From positions 62,001 through 126,000 of the forward strand of contig JBBQWZ010000005.1 of assembly GCA_038210135.1 (NCBI GenBank): DNA of 64,000 nucleotides, given 5' to 3'. The notes beneath the pieces were generated by a model. That model made no database searches. It saw only the letters and a program-made list of their open reading frames with translations, and was not told the DNA's origin. This document shows positions 32,181 through 40,190 of the stretch, one piece after another. The stretch is from JBBQWZ01 sp038210135. GTDB lineage: Bacteria; Acidobacteriota; Terriglobia; Bryobacterales; Bryobacteraceae. Position numbers and translations under genes: made by a program. How positions within the stretch are numbered: the stretch's first letter is position 1; every line of letters starts with the position of its first letter.

Positions 32181-33353
32181 GTGAGGCGGATCCTCGCGAT
32201 CGTAACTGCGCTGATCCTGTACGGATCGTTTTACCCGTGGCACTTCCGCTGGGTAAACCTGCCGCATAACCCATTTTGGATGCTGGCGCACGCGTGGCCC
32301 CGCGCGTTCTTTGCTTCGGACGCGCGGGACGCGGCGATCAACCTGGCGCTGTACATGCCATTCGGCGCTTTTTTCTTTCTCAGCCTGCGGTCAAATTGGA
32401 GCGCCGCCGTCCGCGTGGCGGCAACAGTCGCTGCGGCGACATGTTTGTCGAGCGCGATCGAGATGACGCAACTCTTCGATCTGGGCCGGAACTGCAGCCT
32501 GTTCGACGTGCTTTGCAATGCGACAGGAGCGGGCCTCGGCATCGGATTGGCGATTTCGTTCCCGCGGGCGATGTCGGCGGCGGTGCGTGGCGTGGAACAA
32601 GCGGGAGCGTTTCGTGCTTCGGGCTCGATCGCGTTGTTGTACTTGTGGCTTGGCTATCTGATTTTCCCCCTGATTCCATCGCTGAGCGTGTACCCGGTTC
32701 GCAGTAAGCTGCAAGCATTCGCAAATCCCGACACGTGGCTGATGCGGGATTTCTTTGAAAGCGCGGCGGCCTGGCTGGCGGTGGGCGCGTTGCTGAACCG
32801 GCTGGTTGGCCGAAAGTCAGGCGCCGTACTCGCGGTGGCTCTGCTGGGGATTCCGCTCAAAATTCTGATTGCCGGCAGAACGGCTACCGTTCCGGAGGTT
32901 GTGGGCGCGGCGGTTGGGATCACGACGTGGATGCTCTTCCGGAACCTGAAGCGCCCGATGCTGGCGGCGGCCGGGTTTTCACTCGCGGCGCTGCTGTTCG
33001 CGGGACTTTTGCCGTTTCGCATGGTGGCGGCACAACCGTTTTCGTGGATGCCTTTTCTGGCGCTGCTCTCGACGTCGTGGGAGTCGGCGTTTGTGGTCCT
33101 GCTGCGGAAAAGCTTTCTGTATGGCGTGGCGATCTGGTTCCTGAATGAAAACGGCCGCGGATGGCTTCGCAGCACGCTGGCGGTTGCGTTCCTGCTTGCG
33201 GTTGTCGAGGGCACGCAAGTGTATTTGCCAGGGCGAACGGCGGAGATCACGGATCCCGTCCTGGCGCTGATTCTCGGCCTGGTATTGATGATGCTCGAGC
33301 GGCAGGCGCGCGAGAGCGCTAGTGTAATGCGGCGCAAATTCCGGGAAGTATGA
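32181..33353 (+). CDS. VanZ-like integral membrane protein, possibly two fused VanZ units
   Basis: 390 residues and about ten predicted hydrophobic segments. The first half has the VanZ pattern: SFYPWHF, NLALYMPFGAFFFLSL, SSAIEMTQLF and SLFDVLCNATGAGLGIGL. The second half repeats the theme more weakly (FGLPF-like segments, VVEGTQVYLPGRTAEITDPVLALILGL). VanZ of glycopeptide resistance confers low-level teicoplanin resistance by an unclear route; most homologues have no known role. The start is GTG, 20 bp after the GNAT stop. Confidence 0.8.
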   Translation: MRRILAIVTALILYGSFYPWHFRWVNLPHNPFWMLAHAWPRAFFASDARDAAINLALYMPFGAFFFLSLRSNWSAAVRVAATVAAATCLSSAIEMTQLFDLGRNCSLFDVLCNATGAGLGIGLAISFPRAMSAAVRGVEQAGAFRASGSIALLYLWLGYLIFPLIPSLSVYPVRSKLQAFANPDTWLMRDFFESAAAWLAVGALLNRLVGRKSGAVLAVALLGIPLKILIAGRTATVPEVVGAAVGITTWMLFRNLKRPMLAAAGFSLAALLFAGLLPFRMVAAQPFSWMPFLALLSTSWESAFVVLLRKSFLYGVAIWFLNENGRGWLRSTLAVAFLLAVVEGTQVYLPGRTAEITDPVLALILGLVLMMLERQARESASVMRRKFREV

Positions 33354-33356
33354 AGC

Positions 33357-33376
33357 CCGCTCCCTTACGGTCGCGG
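33357..33376 (+). repeat. Hairpin repeat
   Basis: CCGC-TC-CC-TTAC-GG-TC-GCGG followed by TTCAGTGCT. It begins 3 bp after the VanZ stop codon and is identical in the hairpin to the copy at 29887. Confidence 0.8.
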
Positions 33377-33394
33377 TTCAGTGCTATCAGGTGT

Positions 33395-33447
33395 CTTAGA
33401 GAAGATCAGGAGCTTGCAAGGTCCTCTCAAAATATGCGGCACACTCG
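33395..33447. repeat. 52-bp dispersed repeat, copy 2
   Basis: Contains GAAGATCAGGAGCT then TGCAAGGTCCTCTCAAA and ATGCG. It is the partner of the element at 24597-24648 and ends 1 bp from the stop codon of the amidohydrolase gene. Confidence 0.7.
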
Positions 33448-33448
33448 A

Positions 33449-35047
33449 CTAGACCGTCCGGAATTTGAATTCGCCGTTCACAATGGTGGCGATCGCGCGG
33501 GCGTTCCGCAGATCCATCGCGGGGCAGGCGAACAGGTCGCGATCGACGAGGGTGAGATCGGCGAGCTTGCCCACGGCGATGCTGCCGAGATCCTGCTCGT
33601 TGTAGCCGGCATAGGCGGCCCCTTGCGTATAGGCGTCCACCGATTCGGCGACGGTCAACCTTTGATCCGGGTACCAGCCTTCTTCGGCGGGTGATCCGTC
33701 GGCGCGGCGGCGAGTCACGGCGGCGTGGATGCCCTGGAAGGGATCGTAGGGTTCGACGGGCGTATCCGAGCCGAAGGCGAGGCGGGTGCCGAGGGAGAGA
33801 TGGCGGCGCCAGGAATAGGCTCCGGCGCCGCGCGCGCCGCAGAATTTATCCACGGCAAACATGTCGGAGGTGGCGTGAATGGGCTGGACGGAGCCGATGA
33901 TGCCGAGGCGCGCGAAGGTCGGAGCGTCGGCGGGATCGACGATCTGCATGTGTTCGGCGCGATGGCGGAGCCGCGGGACGCCTTCGGCCGCGCGCAAGGT
34001 TTCATACACGCCGGCAAGGTCACGATTGGCTTGATCGCCGATCGCGTGCACGGTAAGAGCGAGTCCGTGTTTCATGGCGATGAGTCCGCGCTCTGACATT
34101 TCTTCGCGCGACGTGACGACGATGCCGCGATTCGCGGGCTCGTCTGCATACGGCCCGATCATGGACGCGGTGCGCGGGCCGAGAGCGCCGTCGGCGAAGA
34201 TCTTGACGTTTCCGAAGCGCAGCCAGGGATCGCCGAAGCCGGAGCGAAGGCCGGACGCGATCAGGTCGTCGAGGTACGCGACCGGAATGTTTTTGACGAC
34301 GCGGAGACCCAGCTTGCCGCGTTCGCGCAGGATCTGCCAGGCGCGAAAACTGCGGACTCCGTCGAAGTCATGGACGCCTGTCAATCCGGCTTGCCAGAGA
34401 AGCGGCTGGGCTTCGGCATAGGCATCGGCGAGAGACTCGGGCGAGATTTCGGGAACGGGGCAGCGAGGATTTTCGCGCGCGGTGTAGCTGCGCGGCGTCA
34501 TCAGGTCCATGGCGGTTTCGGCGAGAGTGCCGGTGGGGTCGCCGGCAGGATCGCGCGTGATGGATCCGCCGTGCGGGTCGATGGTGGTGCGATCGATTTG
34601 GGCGAAGCGCAAGGCGAGCGAATTAGCCCAGCCCATGTGCATCGATTTGGCGGTGAGGTAAACGGGGTGATCGGGGGCCACGGCGTCGAGCTGAGCGGCC
34701 AAAGGAAATCCGGTTCCCCAGGTGTTGTTGTTCCAGCCGTGGCCGCGGATCCACTCGCCTTTGGGTGTGACGGCGGCGCGGGCGGCGATGCGCGCCAGGG
34801 CTTCGTCCAGACTGGCGGTTTCTACGCCGACGAAACGCAGGCCGAGCGAGAACCACTCGAAATGGAAATGAGCGTCCACGAGGCCGGGGAGGATGAGGGC
34901 TCCGTGGAGGTCGATGACTTCGGCGTCAGCGTTCGCAAAGGAACGGATGTCCGCGTCGGTGCCGACGGCCGCGATCCTGCCTCCGCGGATGGCGAGGGCG
35001 CTCGCAGAGGGATGCGCGTACACCTTGGCGTTATAGAGAACAAGCAT
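33449..35047 (-). CDS. YtcJ-type amidohydrolase
   Basis: 532 residues of amidohydrolase family 3. LVDAHFHFEWFSLGLRF holds the first metal histidines (HFH). HAIGDQANRDLAGVYE and RHRAEHMQIVDP hold the later ones, and LAFGSDTPVEPYDPFQGIHAAVTR contains the catalytic aspartate. The N-terminus (VLYNAKVYAHPSASALAIRGGRIAAVG) is the composite beta-sandwich. There is no signal peptide, so it acts in the cytoplasm. YtcJ-type enzymes hydrolyse formamides or N-acyl groups; the substrate is unknown. Confidence 0.88.
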   Translation of the reverse strand: MLVLYNAKVYAHPSASALAIRGGRIAAVGTDADIRSFANADAEVIDLHGALILPGLVDAHFHFEWFSLGLRFVGVETASLDEALARIAARAAVTPKGEWIRGHGWNNNTWGTGFPLAAQLDAVAPDHPVYLTAKSMHMGWANSLALRFAQIDRTTIDPHGGSITRDPAGDPTGTLAETAMDLMTPRSYTARENPRCPVPEISPESLADAYAEAQPLLWQAGLTGVHDFDGVRSFRAWQILRERGKLGLRVVKNIPVAYLDDLIASGLRSGFGDPWLRFGNVKIFADGALGPRTASMIGPYADEPANRGIVVTSREEMSERGLIAMKHGLALTVHAIGDQANRDLAGVYETLRAAEGVPRLRHRAEHMQIVDPADAPTFARLGIIGSVQPIHATSDMFAVDKFCGARGAGAYSWRRHLSLGTRLAFGSDTPVEPYDPFQGIHAAVTRRRADGSPAEEGWYPDQRLTVAESVDAYTQGAAYAGYNEQDLGSIAVGKLADLTLVDRDLFACPAMDLRNARAIATIVNGEFKFRTV

Positions 35048-35085
35048 CCGTTCCAGTGTAGGCGCGGGCTAATGCATTCGTGGGT

Positions 35086-35105
35086 CCGCTCCCTTATGGT
35101 CGCGG
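35086..35105 (+). repeat. Hairpin repeat
   Basis: CCGC-TC-CC-TTAT-GG-TC-GCGG followed by TTCGGTG. It lies 38 bp upstream of the amidohydrolase start. The rest of the gap 35106-35343 holds no convincing gene; a 66-codon open frame (35139-35339) has weak coding character and was left out. Confidence 0.75.
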
Positions 35106-35343
35106 TTCGGTGACAGGGGCCGACGCGCTCGCGACGGGATGGGGCGACACAGGGGTCGATGCGATAATGCTATCGATGGACCCGGCATGATAACGTTCCT
35201 GCAGAAGCAGGCAAATCCGTCGAGAGAATCCATGCTGTCGGCGATCTCGCGGGTGAGTGATAAAACGAATGTCGCGGCGAATTTCCTCCAGAGGCAAGGG
35301 GGGGCTTACGAATATATTGAAATAAGTATTTCGTTCTAAATAT

Positions 35344-35430
35344 GCCCGGGTGGCGAAATCGGCAGACGCAACGGACTTAAAATCCGTTATCCGCAAGGGT
35401 GTGCGGGTTCAATTCCCGCCCCGGGCACCA
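35344..35430 (+). tRNA. tRNA-Leu(UAA) with encoded CCA
   Basis: The 87-base gene folds as a class II tRNA. The acceptor arms GCCCGGG (35344-35350) and CCCGGGC (35420-35426) pair fully, followed by A and an encoded CCA. The anticodon stem ACGGA/TCCGT encloses the loop CTTAAAA, so the anticodon is TAA at 35378-35380. The long variable arm and the T arm (GGTTCAATTCC) are present. The 3' end is 3 bp from the stop codon of the convergent aminoacylase gene. No integrase or direct repeat is seen, so it is not an obvious attachment site. Confidence 0.97.
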
Positions 35431-35433
35431 TTC

Positions 35434-36855
35434 TTATTTTGCAGGCGCGTGTTTTACCGCAAGGCCGGGCGGTTTGACGCCGGTGTTCACGGCTCCGTCG
35501 AGTACAACCGGAATGCCGTTCACGAGCACGTGACGAAAGCCGACGGACGGGACCCCGGGTGCCTCGAACGTTGCTTTGTCGATTACGGTAGTCGGATCGA
35601 AGACGGCGATATCGGCATCGGCGCCGACCTGGATGCGTCCTTTACTGGTCAGCTTGACGCGCTGGGCCGGCAGCCAGGACATCTTGGCGATGGCGTCGCT
35701 GAGACTGAGCAGTTTTTCCTCGCGAACATATTTGCCGAGCACGCGGGCGTAGGTTCCGGCGGCGCGGGGATGGCCTTTGCCGTCCTCGAGGATTCCGTCG
35801 CTTGCGATCATGACGCCGGGATGCGCGACGGCGGCGCGGGAGGCGGATTCGGGGATGGCGTGGAGAATGGTCATGCCGCCTGTCTTGCGATATTTCGCGA
35901 AGGTTTCGGCGGTCAGGCGCTCGCCGGTTTCGACCCACTGCAGGCCTTCGTAGCTGATGCCGAGGCGCTGCTGCCAGCCGTCGGCAAATACGCCGGAGGC
36001 GAGATCGGTCTCGCCGGCGGTGTAGGGATACATTTCGGTGGTGACGTCGAGGCCGCGTTTGCGCGCGCCGTCGATCATGGCAAGGATTTCCGGCGTTTGC
36101 TTCAGCGCCATGCTGGTGACGTGGACGACGTGCACGGGAGCCCCGGTGAAGGCGGAGTTCGCGATCACTTCCTGCAAGGAGCCAGTGACGCTGAGAGGTT
36201 CGATGGGCCCCATGGAACGCATGTGAACGTAGGTCGCGGTCTTGCGCTCGGCGGCGATTTTGAAGACGTCGAGGATTTCGATGCGGTCGGCGCCGGGCGT
36301 GTAGTTAATTCCGAGACCGATGCCGAGCGCGCCTTGATCGAGGCCGCGGCGGAGCAGTCCCATGACGCGTTCCTGCTGTTCCTGGGTGGCGAGCGCCATG
36401 GCTTTGTCGTAGGGAACGAGGCTCTTTGACGAATCGCCCATCACGAGCATGCGGGCGGGAATGTGGCCGACGGTGGCGCCGTAGTTGACGAGAGCTTTGC
36501 CTTCGCGCGACGCATACCAGGTGTCAACGGGAGAAACGCCGACTTCCATTTCGAGCGCCGTGGTGACGCCGTCGAGCGCCTTCAGGCGGTAGTTCGCGGC
36601 GTCCTGGCCATGCGAATGCAGATCGATGAAGCCAGGTGCCACGACCAGACCCTTGGCGTTGATCTCGACCCGACCTTTGAGGGGAGTCGCGGATACGGCC
36701 GCGATTTTATTTCCCTTGATCCCGACATCGCGAATGGCGTCGAGCTTGGAGGCCGGATCGATGACGCGGCCACCTTTCAGAACGATGTCGTAATTCTGCG
36801 CGTGCGCCAGCATGGACGCGAACGTGATGAAAATTCCGATTCCGGTTAAACGCAT
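35434..36855 (-). CDS. Exported N-acyl-D-amino-acid deacylase family amidohydrolase
   Basis: 473 residues. MRLTGIGIFITFASMLAHAQ is a signal peptide, so the enzyme is exported. The rest is a D-aminoacylase-like amidohydrolase: YDIVLKGGRVIDPASKLDA, then FIDLHSHGQD with the metal histidines, VHVVHVTS and SDGILEDGKGHPRAAGTYARVLGKYV near the end, the typical D-aminoacylase C-terminal motif. It would release free amino acids from N-acyl-D-amino acids or related amides. The ATG overlaps the end of the ornithine cyclodeaminase gene by 10 bp. Confidence 0.88.
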   Translation of the reverse strand: MRLTGIGIFITFASMLAHAQNYDIVLKGGRVIDPASKLDAIRDVGIKGNKIAAVSATPLKGRVEINAKGLVVAPGFIDLHSHGQDAANYRLKALDGVTTALEMEVGVSPVDTWYASREGKALVNYGATVGHIPARMLVMGDSSKSLVPYDKAMALATQEQQERVMGLLRRGLDQGALGIGLGINYTPGADRIEILDVFKIAAERKTATYVHMRSMGPIEPLSVTGSLQEVIANSAFTGAPVHVVHVTSMALKQTPEILAMIDGARKRGLDVTTEMYPYTAGETDLASGVFADGWQQRLGISYEGLQWVETGERLTAETFAKYRKTGGMTILHAIPESASRAAVAHPGVMIASDGILEDGKGHPRAAGTYARVLGKYVREEKLLSLSDAIAKMSWLPAQRVKLTSKGRIQVGADADIAVFDPTTVIDKATFEAPGVPSVGFRHVLVNGIPVVLDGAVNTGVKPPGLAVKHAPAK

Positions 36856-37790
36856 GTCCCTCTCCCCTCGCTTCGCGCGCGTCCTAACGCTAAATGCGCA
36901 GCGGCAACGTCCTCGACGGCCAAGCCCAGCGATTTGAAGACGGTGATTTCACTGGCGCTTCGCCTGGATTCGGCGCGCCCGCAAGCGACCTCACCTAATT
37001 CTCCGCGGATCCGCTGCGAGGAAAAATGCCCTTCGCGAATTCCCATGACGATGTCGCCGGATTCCTTGAGCGCCGCTTCGCGCGAGTCCACGTAGATCGA
37101 AGAGGCAGCCAGGAGGGCCGGATCCATTTCGCGCTCGGTGGGGCGGCAGGCGCCTACAGAAATCACGTGCGCGCCGGGCTTCACCCACGCCGCGTCGACG
37201 ACCGGCGTCTTCGAGGAAGTGGCGAGCACGATGACGTCCGCGCCGCGGATGGCGGCTTCCGCCGATTCGGCGGCGTGGATCTTGTGGGCGAGCGCAAAGG
37301 CGACGGAATTGCGCGGACTCCAGATCCGGACACTTTGAAAAGCCCGTACGCAGCGGAGCGCTTCGAGATGGCTTTGCGCCTGCACGCCGCTGCCCATGAT
37401 CGCGAGCACCAGACCGTCTTCGCGGGCCAGGAACTTGGCGGACACAGCGGATACGGCGGCGGTGCGCGCTTCGGTGATGTAGCGTCCGTCGAGGATGGCT
37501 TCGAGCGCGCCGGTTTCGGGCGAAAAAAGCAGGATCGTCGCGAGATGCGTGGTCAGGCCTTTCGCGGCGTTCTCGTGAAATACGCTGACCAGCTTCGTTC
37601 CGAGCGCGGGCGTCGCGGGAAGATACGCAGGCATGGAGCCGAAGAAGTTGCCGTTGACGTCGAGCACGGTGCGGACGGGCTGTTCGACTTCACGGCGTGA
37701 GAACGCGGTCAACGCCGATTCCATCGAAGCGATGAGATCTGGCATCGGAAGCACCGCGCGAACGTCCGATTCAGACAACAATAACGGCAT
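36846..37790 (-). CDS. Ornithine cyclodeaminase/mu-crystallin family protein
   Basis: 314 residues. LSESDVRAVLPMPDLIASMESAL is the typical N-terminus. GTKLVSVFHENAAKGLTTHLATILLFSPETGALEAILDGRYITEARTAA is the substrate and NAD region, and LAIMGSGVQAQSHLEAL is the dinucleotide loop. Members include ornithine cyclodeaminase, alanine dehydrogenases of the Archaeoglobus type and ketimine reductases; the sequence does not separate them. It lies between an amino-acid permease and an aminoacylase, which supports amino-acid catabolism. Confidence 0.88.
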   Translation of the reverse strand: MPLLLSESDVRAVLPMPDLIASMESALTAFSRREVEQPVRTVLDVNGNFFGSMPAYLPATPALGTKLVSVFHENAAKGLTTHLATILLFSPETGALEAILDGRYITEARTAAVSAVSAKFLAREDGLVLAIMGSGVQAQSHLEALRCVRAFQSVRIWSPRNSVAFALAHKIHAAESAEAAIRGADVIVLATSSKTPVVDAAWVKPGAHVISVGACRPTEREMDPALLAASSIYVDSREAALKESGDIVMGIREGHFSSQRIRGELGEVACGRAESRRSASEITVFKSLGLAVEDVAAAHLALGRARSEGRGTCV

Positions 37791-37796
37791 AGCGCG

Positions 37797-39299
37797 TTAC
37801 GCGGATTTCGGTGCGTTGGCGCTACGGAACCAGAAATACACCGGCACGCCCAGCAACACGATTACGAGACCGGGCCAGGTGGTTGAGGTCCGGTAGAGGA
37901 ACAGGATGACGAGCACGGCGGCTGCGCCGACAATGTACAGCGCGGGGATGATTGGATAGCCCCAAGCTTTGTACGGGCGGTGGACATTCGGGCGCGTGGT
38001 CCGCAGGCGGAAGATTCCAGCGATGGTGAGGATGTAGAAAATCAGCGCCGCGGAGACAACGTAATCGAGCAAATTGCCGTACAAGTTCCCGTAGCTTTTC
38101 GTGGCTGGATTGTAAGTGCGGGGAAGGACCAGGAAGGCGGCCCAGATGCCCTGCATCAACAGCGCCCAGCCGGGGACGCGCGCGGCGTTCAATTCGCCGG
38201 CCTTTTTGAAGAACACGCCATCGCGTGCCATTGCGAAATAGGCGCGGGCGCCCGCCAGGATGAGGCCGTTGGTGCAGCCGAAGGTCGAAATCATGATGAA
38301 GACGGCCATGATGACGGCGCCCTTGCCGGGGAAGATGGCTTGGAGCGTCGCGGTCGCCACGCGATCGGCGGGTGCGTGCTGAATCGCTTGCAACGGCAGC
38401 GTCACTAGATACGCGACGTTCGCGAGCAGGTACAGGCCGATGACAACGATGGTTCCGAAGGCGAGAGAGAGCGGAATGTTCTTGTGCGGCTCCTTCACTT
38501 CGCCGGCGGTGAAGGTGATGTTGTTCCAGGCGTCGGAGGAAAATAGGGATCCGGTTTGCGACACGCAGAGGGCGACGAACAAGCCGAATCCGGTGATGGC
38601 GGTGAGGCCGGGGACGACTTCGTCGAAGCCACGGGCGGTCCAGAGATCGCCGAAGTTTCCGTTGACGGCGGTTGAATTCCAGCCCAGGAACAAGCCGATG
38701 ACGATGAGTCCGAAGAGGGCGGCCAGCTTGGTAGTGGTGAATAGGTTCTGGATGATTTTGCCGTACTCAAGGCCCTTCGTATTGGTCCAAGTGAGCAGCA
38801 CGATCATCGAAAGTCCGACCAGTTGGGCGGTCGATAGCGAGAACGCGTAGCCTTCCGTCAAATGCGTCGGCGGAATGATGTAATTCGTCTCATTGATTTC
38901 GGGCCAGAGAAGGCCGAGGAAGCGTCCGAAGCCAACCGCAACGGCCGCGATGGTGCCGGTTTGGATGACGAGGAACAGGGTCCAGCCGTAGAGGAAGCCC
39001 CACAGTGGCGAGAAGGCCTCGCGGAGGTACACATACTGGCCGCCGGCGCGGGGCATCATCGAAGCAAGCTCGCCGTAGGAGAGGGCTCCGGTGATGGTGA
39101 GGAAGCCGGTCACGAGCCAGGCGACGAGCAGCCAGCCGGGCGATCCGATGAGGCGGGCCATGTCGGCGGAGACGATGAAAATGCCGGAGCCGATCATGGA
39201 TCCGGCGACGACCATGGTGGAATCGTAGAGTCCCAGGCCGCGCTGAAATTCGGTGTCGAGCTTGACTTCCGCCGGGCCGGTTGAAGATGAAGAACTCAT
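37797..39299 (-). CDS. APC-superfamily amino-acid permease
   Basis: 500 residues and about 12 membrane segments. LGLYDSTMVVAGSMIGSGIFIVSADMARLIG is the helix 1 GSGIF motif of amino-acid/polyamine/organocation transporters, and YLREAFSPLWGFLYGWT is the conserved helix 3 region. It should import amino acids through the inner membrane. It is the first gene of a three-gene operon, with 6 bp to the next gene. The N-terminal region is a short Ser-rich tail before the first helix. Confidence 0.92.
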   Translation of the reverse strand: MSSSSSTGPAEVKLDTEFQRGLGLYDSTMVVAGSMIGSGIFIVSADMARLIGSPGWLLVAWLVTGFLTITGALSYGELASMMPRAGGQYVYLREAFSPLWGFLYGWTLFLVIQTGTIAAVAVGFGRFLGLLWPEINETNYIIPPTHLTEGYAFSLSTAQLVGLSMIVLLTWTNTKGLEYGKIIQNLFTTTKLAALFGLIVIGLFLGWNSTAVNGNFGDLWTARGFDEVVPGLTAITGFGLFVALCVSQTGSLFSSDAWNNITFTAGEVKEPHKNIPLSLAFGTIVVIGLYLLANVAYLVTLPLQAIQHAPADRVATATLQAIFPGKGAVIMAVFIMISTFGCTNGLILAGARAYFAMARDGVFFKKAGELNAARVPGWALLMQGIWAAFLVLPRTYNPATKSYGNLYGNLLDYVVSAALIFYILTIAGIFRLRTTRPNVHRPYKAWGYPIIPALYIVGAAAVLVILFLYRTSTTWPGLVIVLLGVPVYFWFRSANAPKSA

Positions 39300-39394
39300 G
39301 TGGGAAGGCTACAGCGTATCATGCTGTCTCATGCTCGAAAGCGCCTGCGGCGCGCGAGAACGTCGCCGCGCCGGCTGTGATAGCCTCTTCCACT

Positions 39395-40156
39395 ATGCGT
39401 GCCGTGTTCGCCGTACTTCTTGCCATTCCGCTCTTGGCGCAAACGCCGAATTCGCTTTCGCCAAAGGAGAAAGCCGACGGTTGGATGCTGCTCTTCAACG
39501 GCACCGACCTGGATAACTGGCGCATCGATTTTCCCGTTATTGCTTCTGTCTGGAGCGCCAAAGACGGCTGGATTCAATGCACGCCGCCGGGGCATATCGG
39601 CCACGATCTACTCTCGCGCGAAGAGTTCAAAAACTTCGAACTGACTTTTGAATGGAAGACCGCAAAGGCTTCGAATTCCGGCGTGAAATATCGCATTCAG
39701 GGCACCGGCACCTGGATTATGCGCGACGACGGGAAAGAGGCCGCGTTTGTCGAGCGAAATTGGCGCAAGAAGAAGCTGGTGGGGTCGGTGGGCTTCGAAT
39801 ATCAGGTGGTGGACGACGAGAATAATAAGGATGCCAAGCGGGGCGCGAAGTGGTCGTCGGGCGCTCTCTACGATCTGAAGCCCGCCGCGAAGGCCGGTCC
39901 GGCGGTTGCTGAGAAGATTCATCAGGGCCGCATCGTTTTGAAGGGGATGCATTTCGAGCATTGGCTGGACGGCGCGAAGGTGGTCGAAGGAGAGCTGAAC
40001 GATCCATCGTTTTTCGCCGATAATCACGAGCCGCGGCGTTCGGAAATCGTGGCGGCGCTCAAGGAACAGCGGGAGATGGTTTCACCGATCGCGCTGCAAT
40101 ATCACGAAGATCCGGTGTGGTTCCGGAACCTGAAGATTCGCAGCCTGCCAGACTAA
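39395..40156 (+). CDS. Secreted 3-keto-disaccharide hydrolase domain protein (DUF1080), second paralogue
   Basis: 253 residues. MRAVFAVLLAIPLLAQ is the signal peptide and fixes the start; the frame is open upstream to 39281, but the extra residues do not look like a leader. The domain begins DGWMLLFNGTDLDNWRIDFP and has FELTFEWKTAKASNSGVKYRI, FEYQVVDDENNKDAKRGAKWS and PIALQYHEDPVWFRNLKIRSL. The insertion with DDENNKDAKRG separates it from the copy at 5475-6143. It converges on rhaB. A role in extracellular glycan use is inferred. Confidence 0.88.
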   Translation: MRAVFAVLLAIPLLAQTPNSLSPKEKADGWMLLFNGTDLDNWRIDFPVIASVWSAKDGWIQCTPPGHIGHDLLSREEFKNFELTFEWKTAKASNSGVKYRIQGTGTWIMRDDGKEAAFVERNWRKKKLVGSVGFEYQVVDDENNKDAKRGAKWSSGALYDLKPAAKAGPAVAEKIHQGRIVLKGMHFEHWLDGAKVVEGELNDPSFFADNHEPRRSEIVAALKEQREMVSPIALQYHEDPVWFRNLKIRSLPD

Positions 40157-40190
40157 TTTTCCCTATCGTAGCGGATGGAACGACGCTGGA

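Noticed and set aside
35344..36855. tRNA-Leu as an integration site for a mobile island
   Set aside because: No integrase, no direct repeat of the tRNA 3' end and no island-like genes follow; the adjoining genes form a normal catabolic operon.
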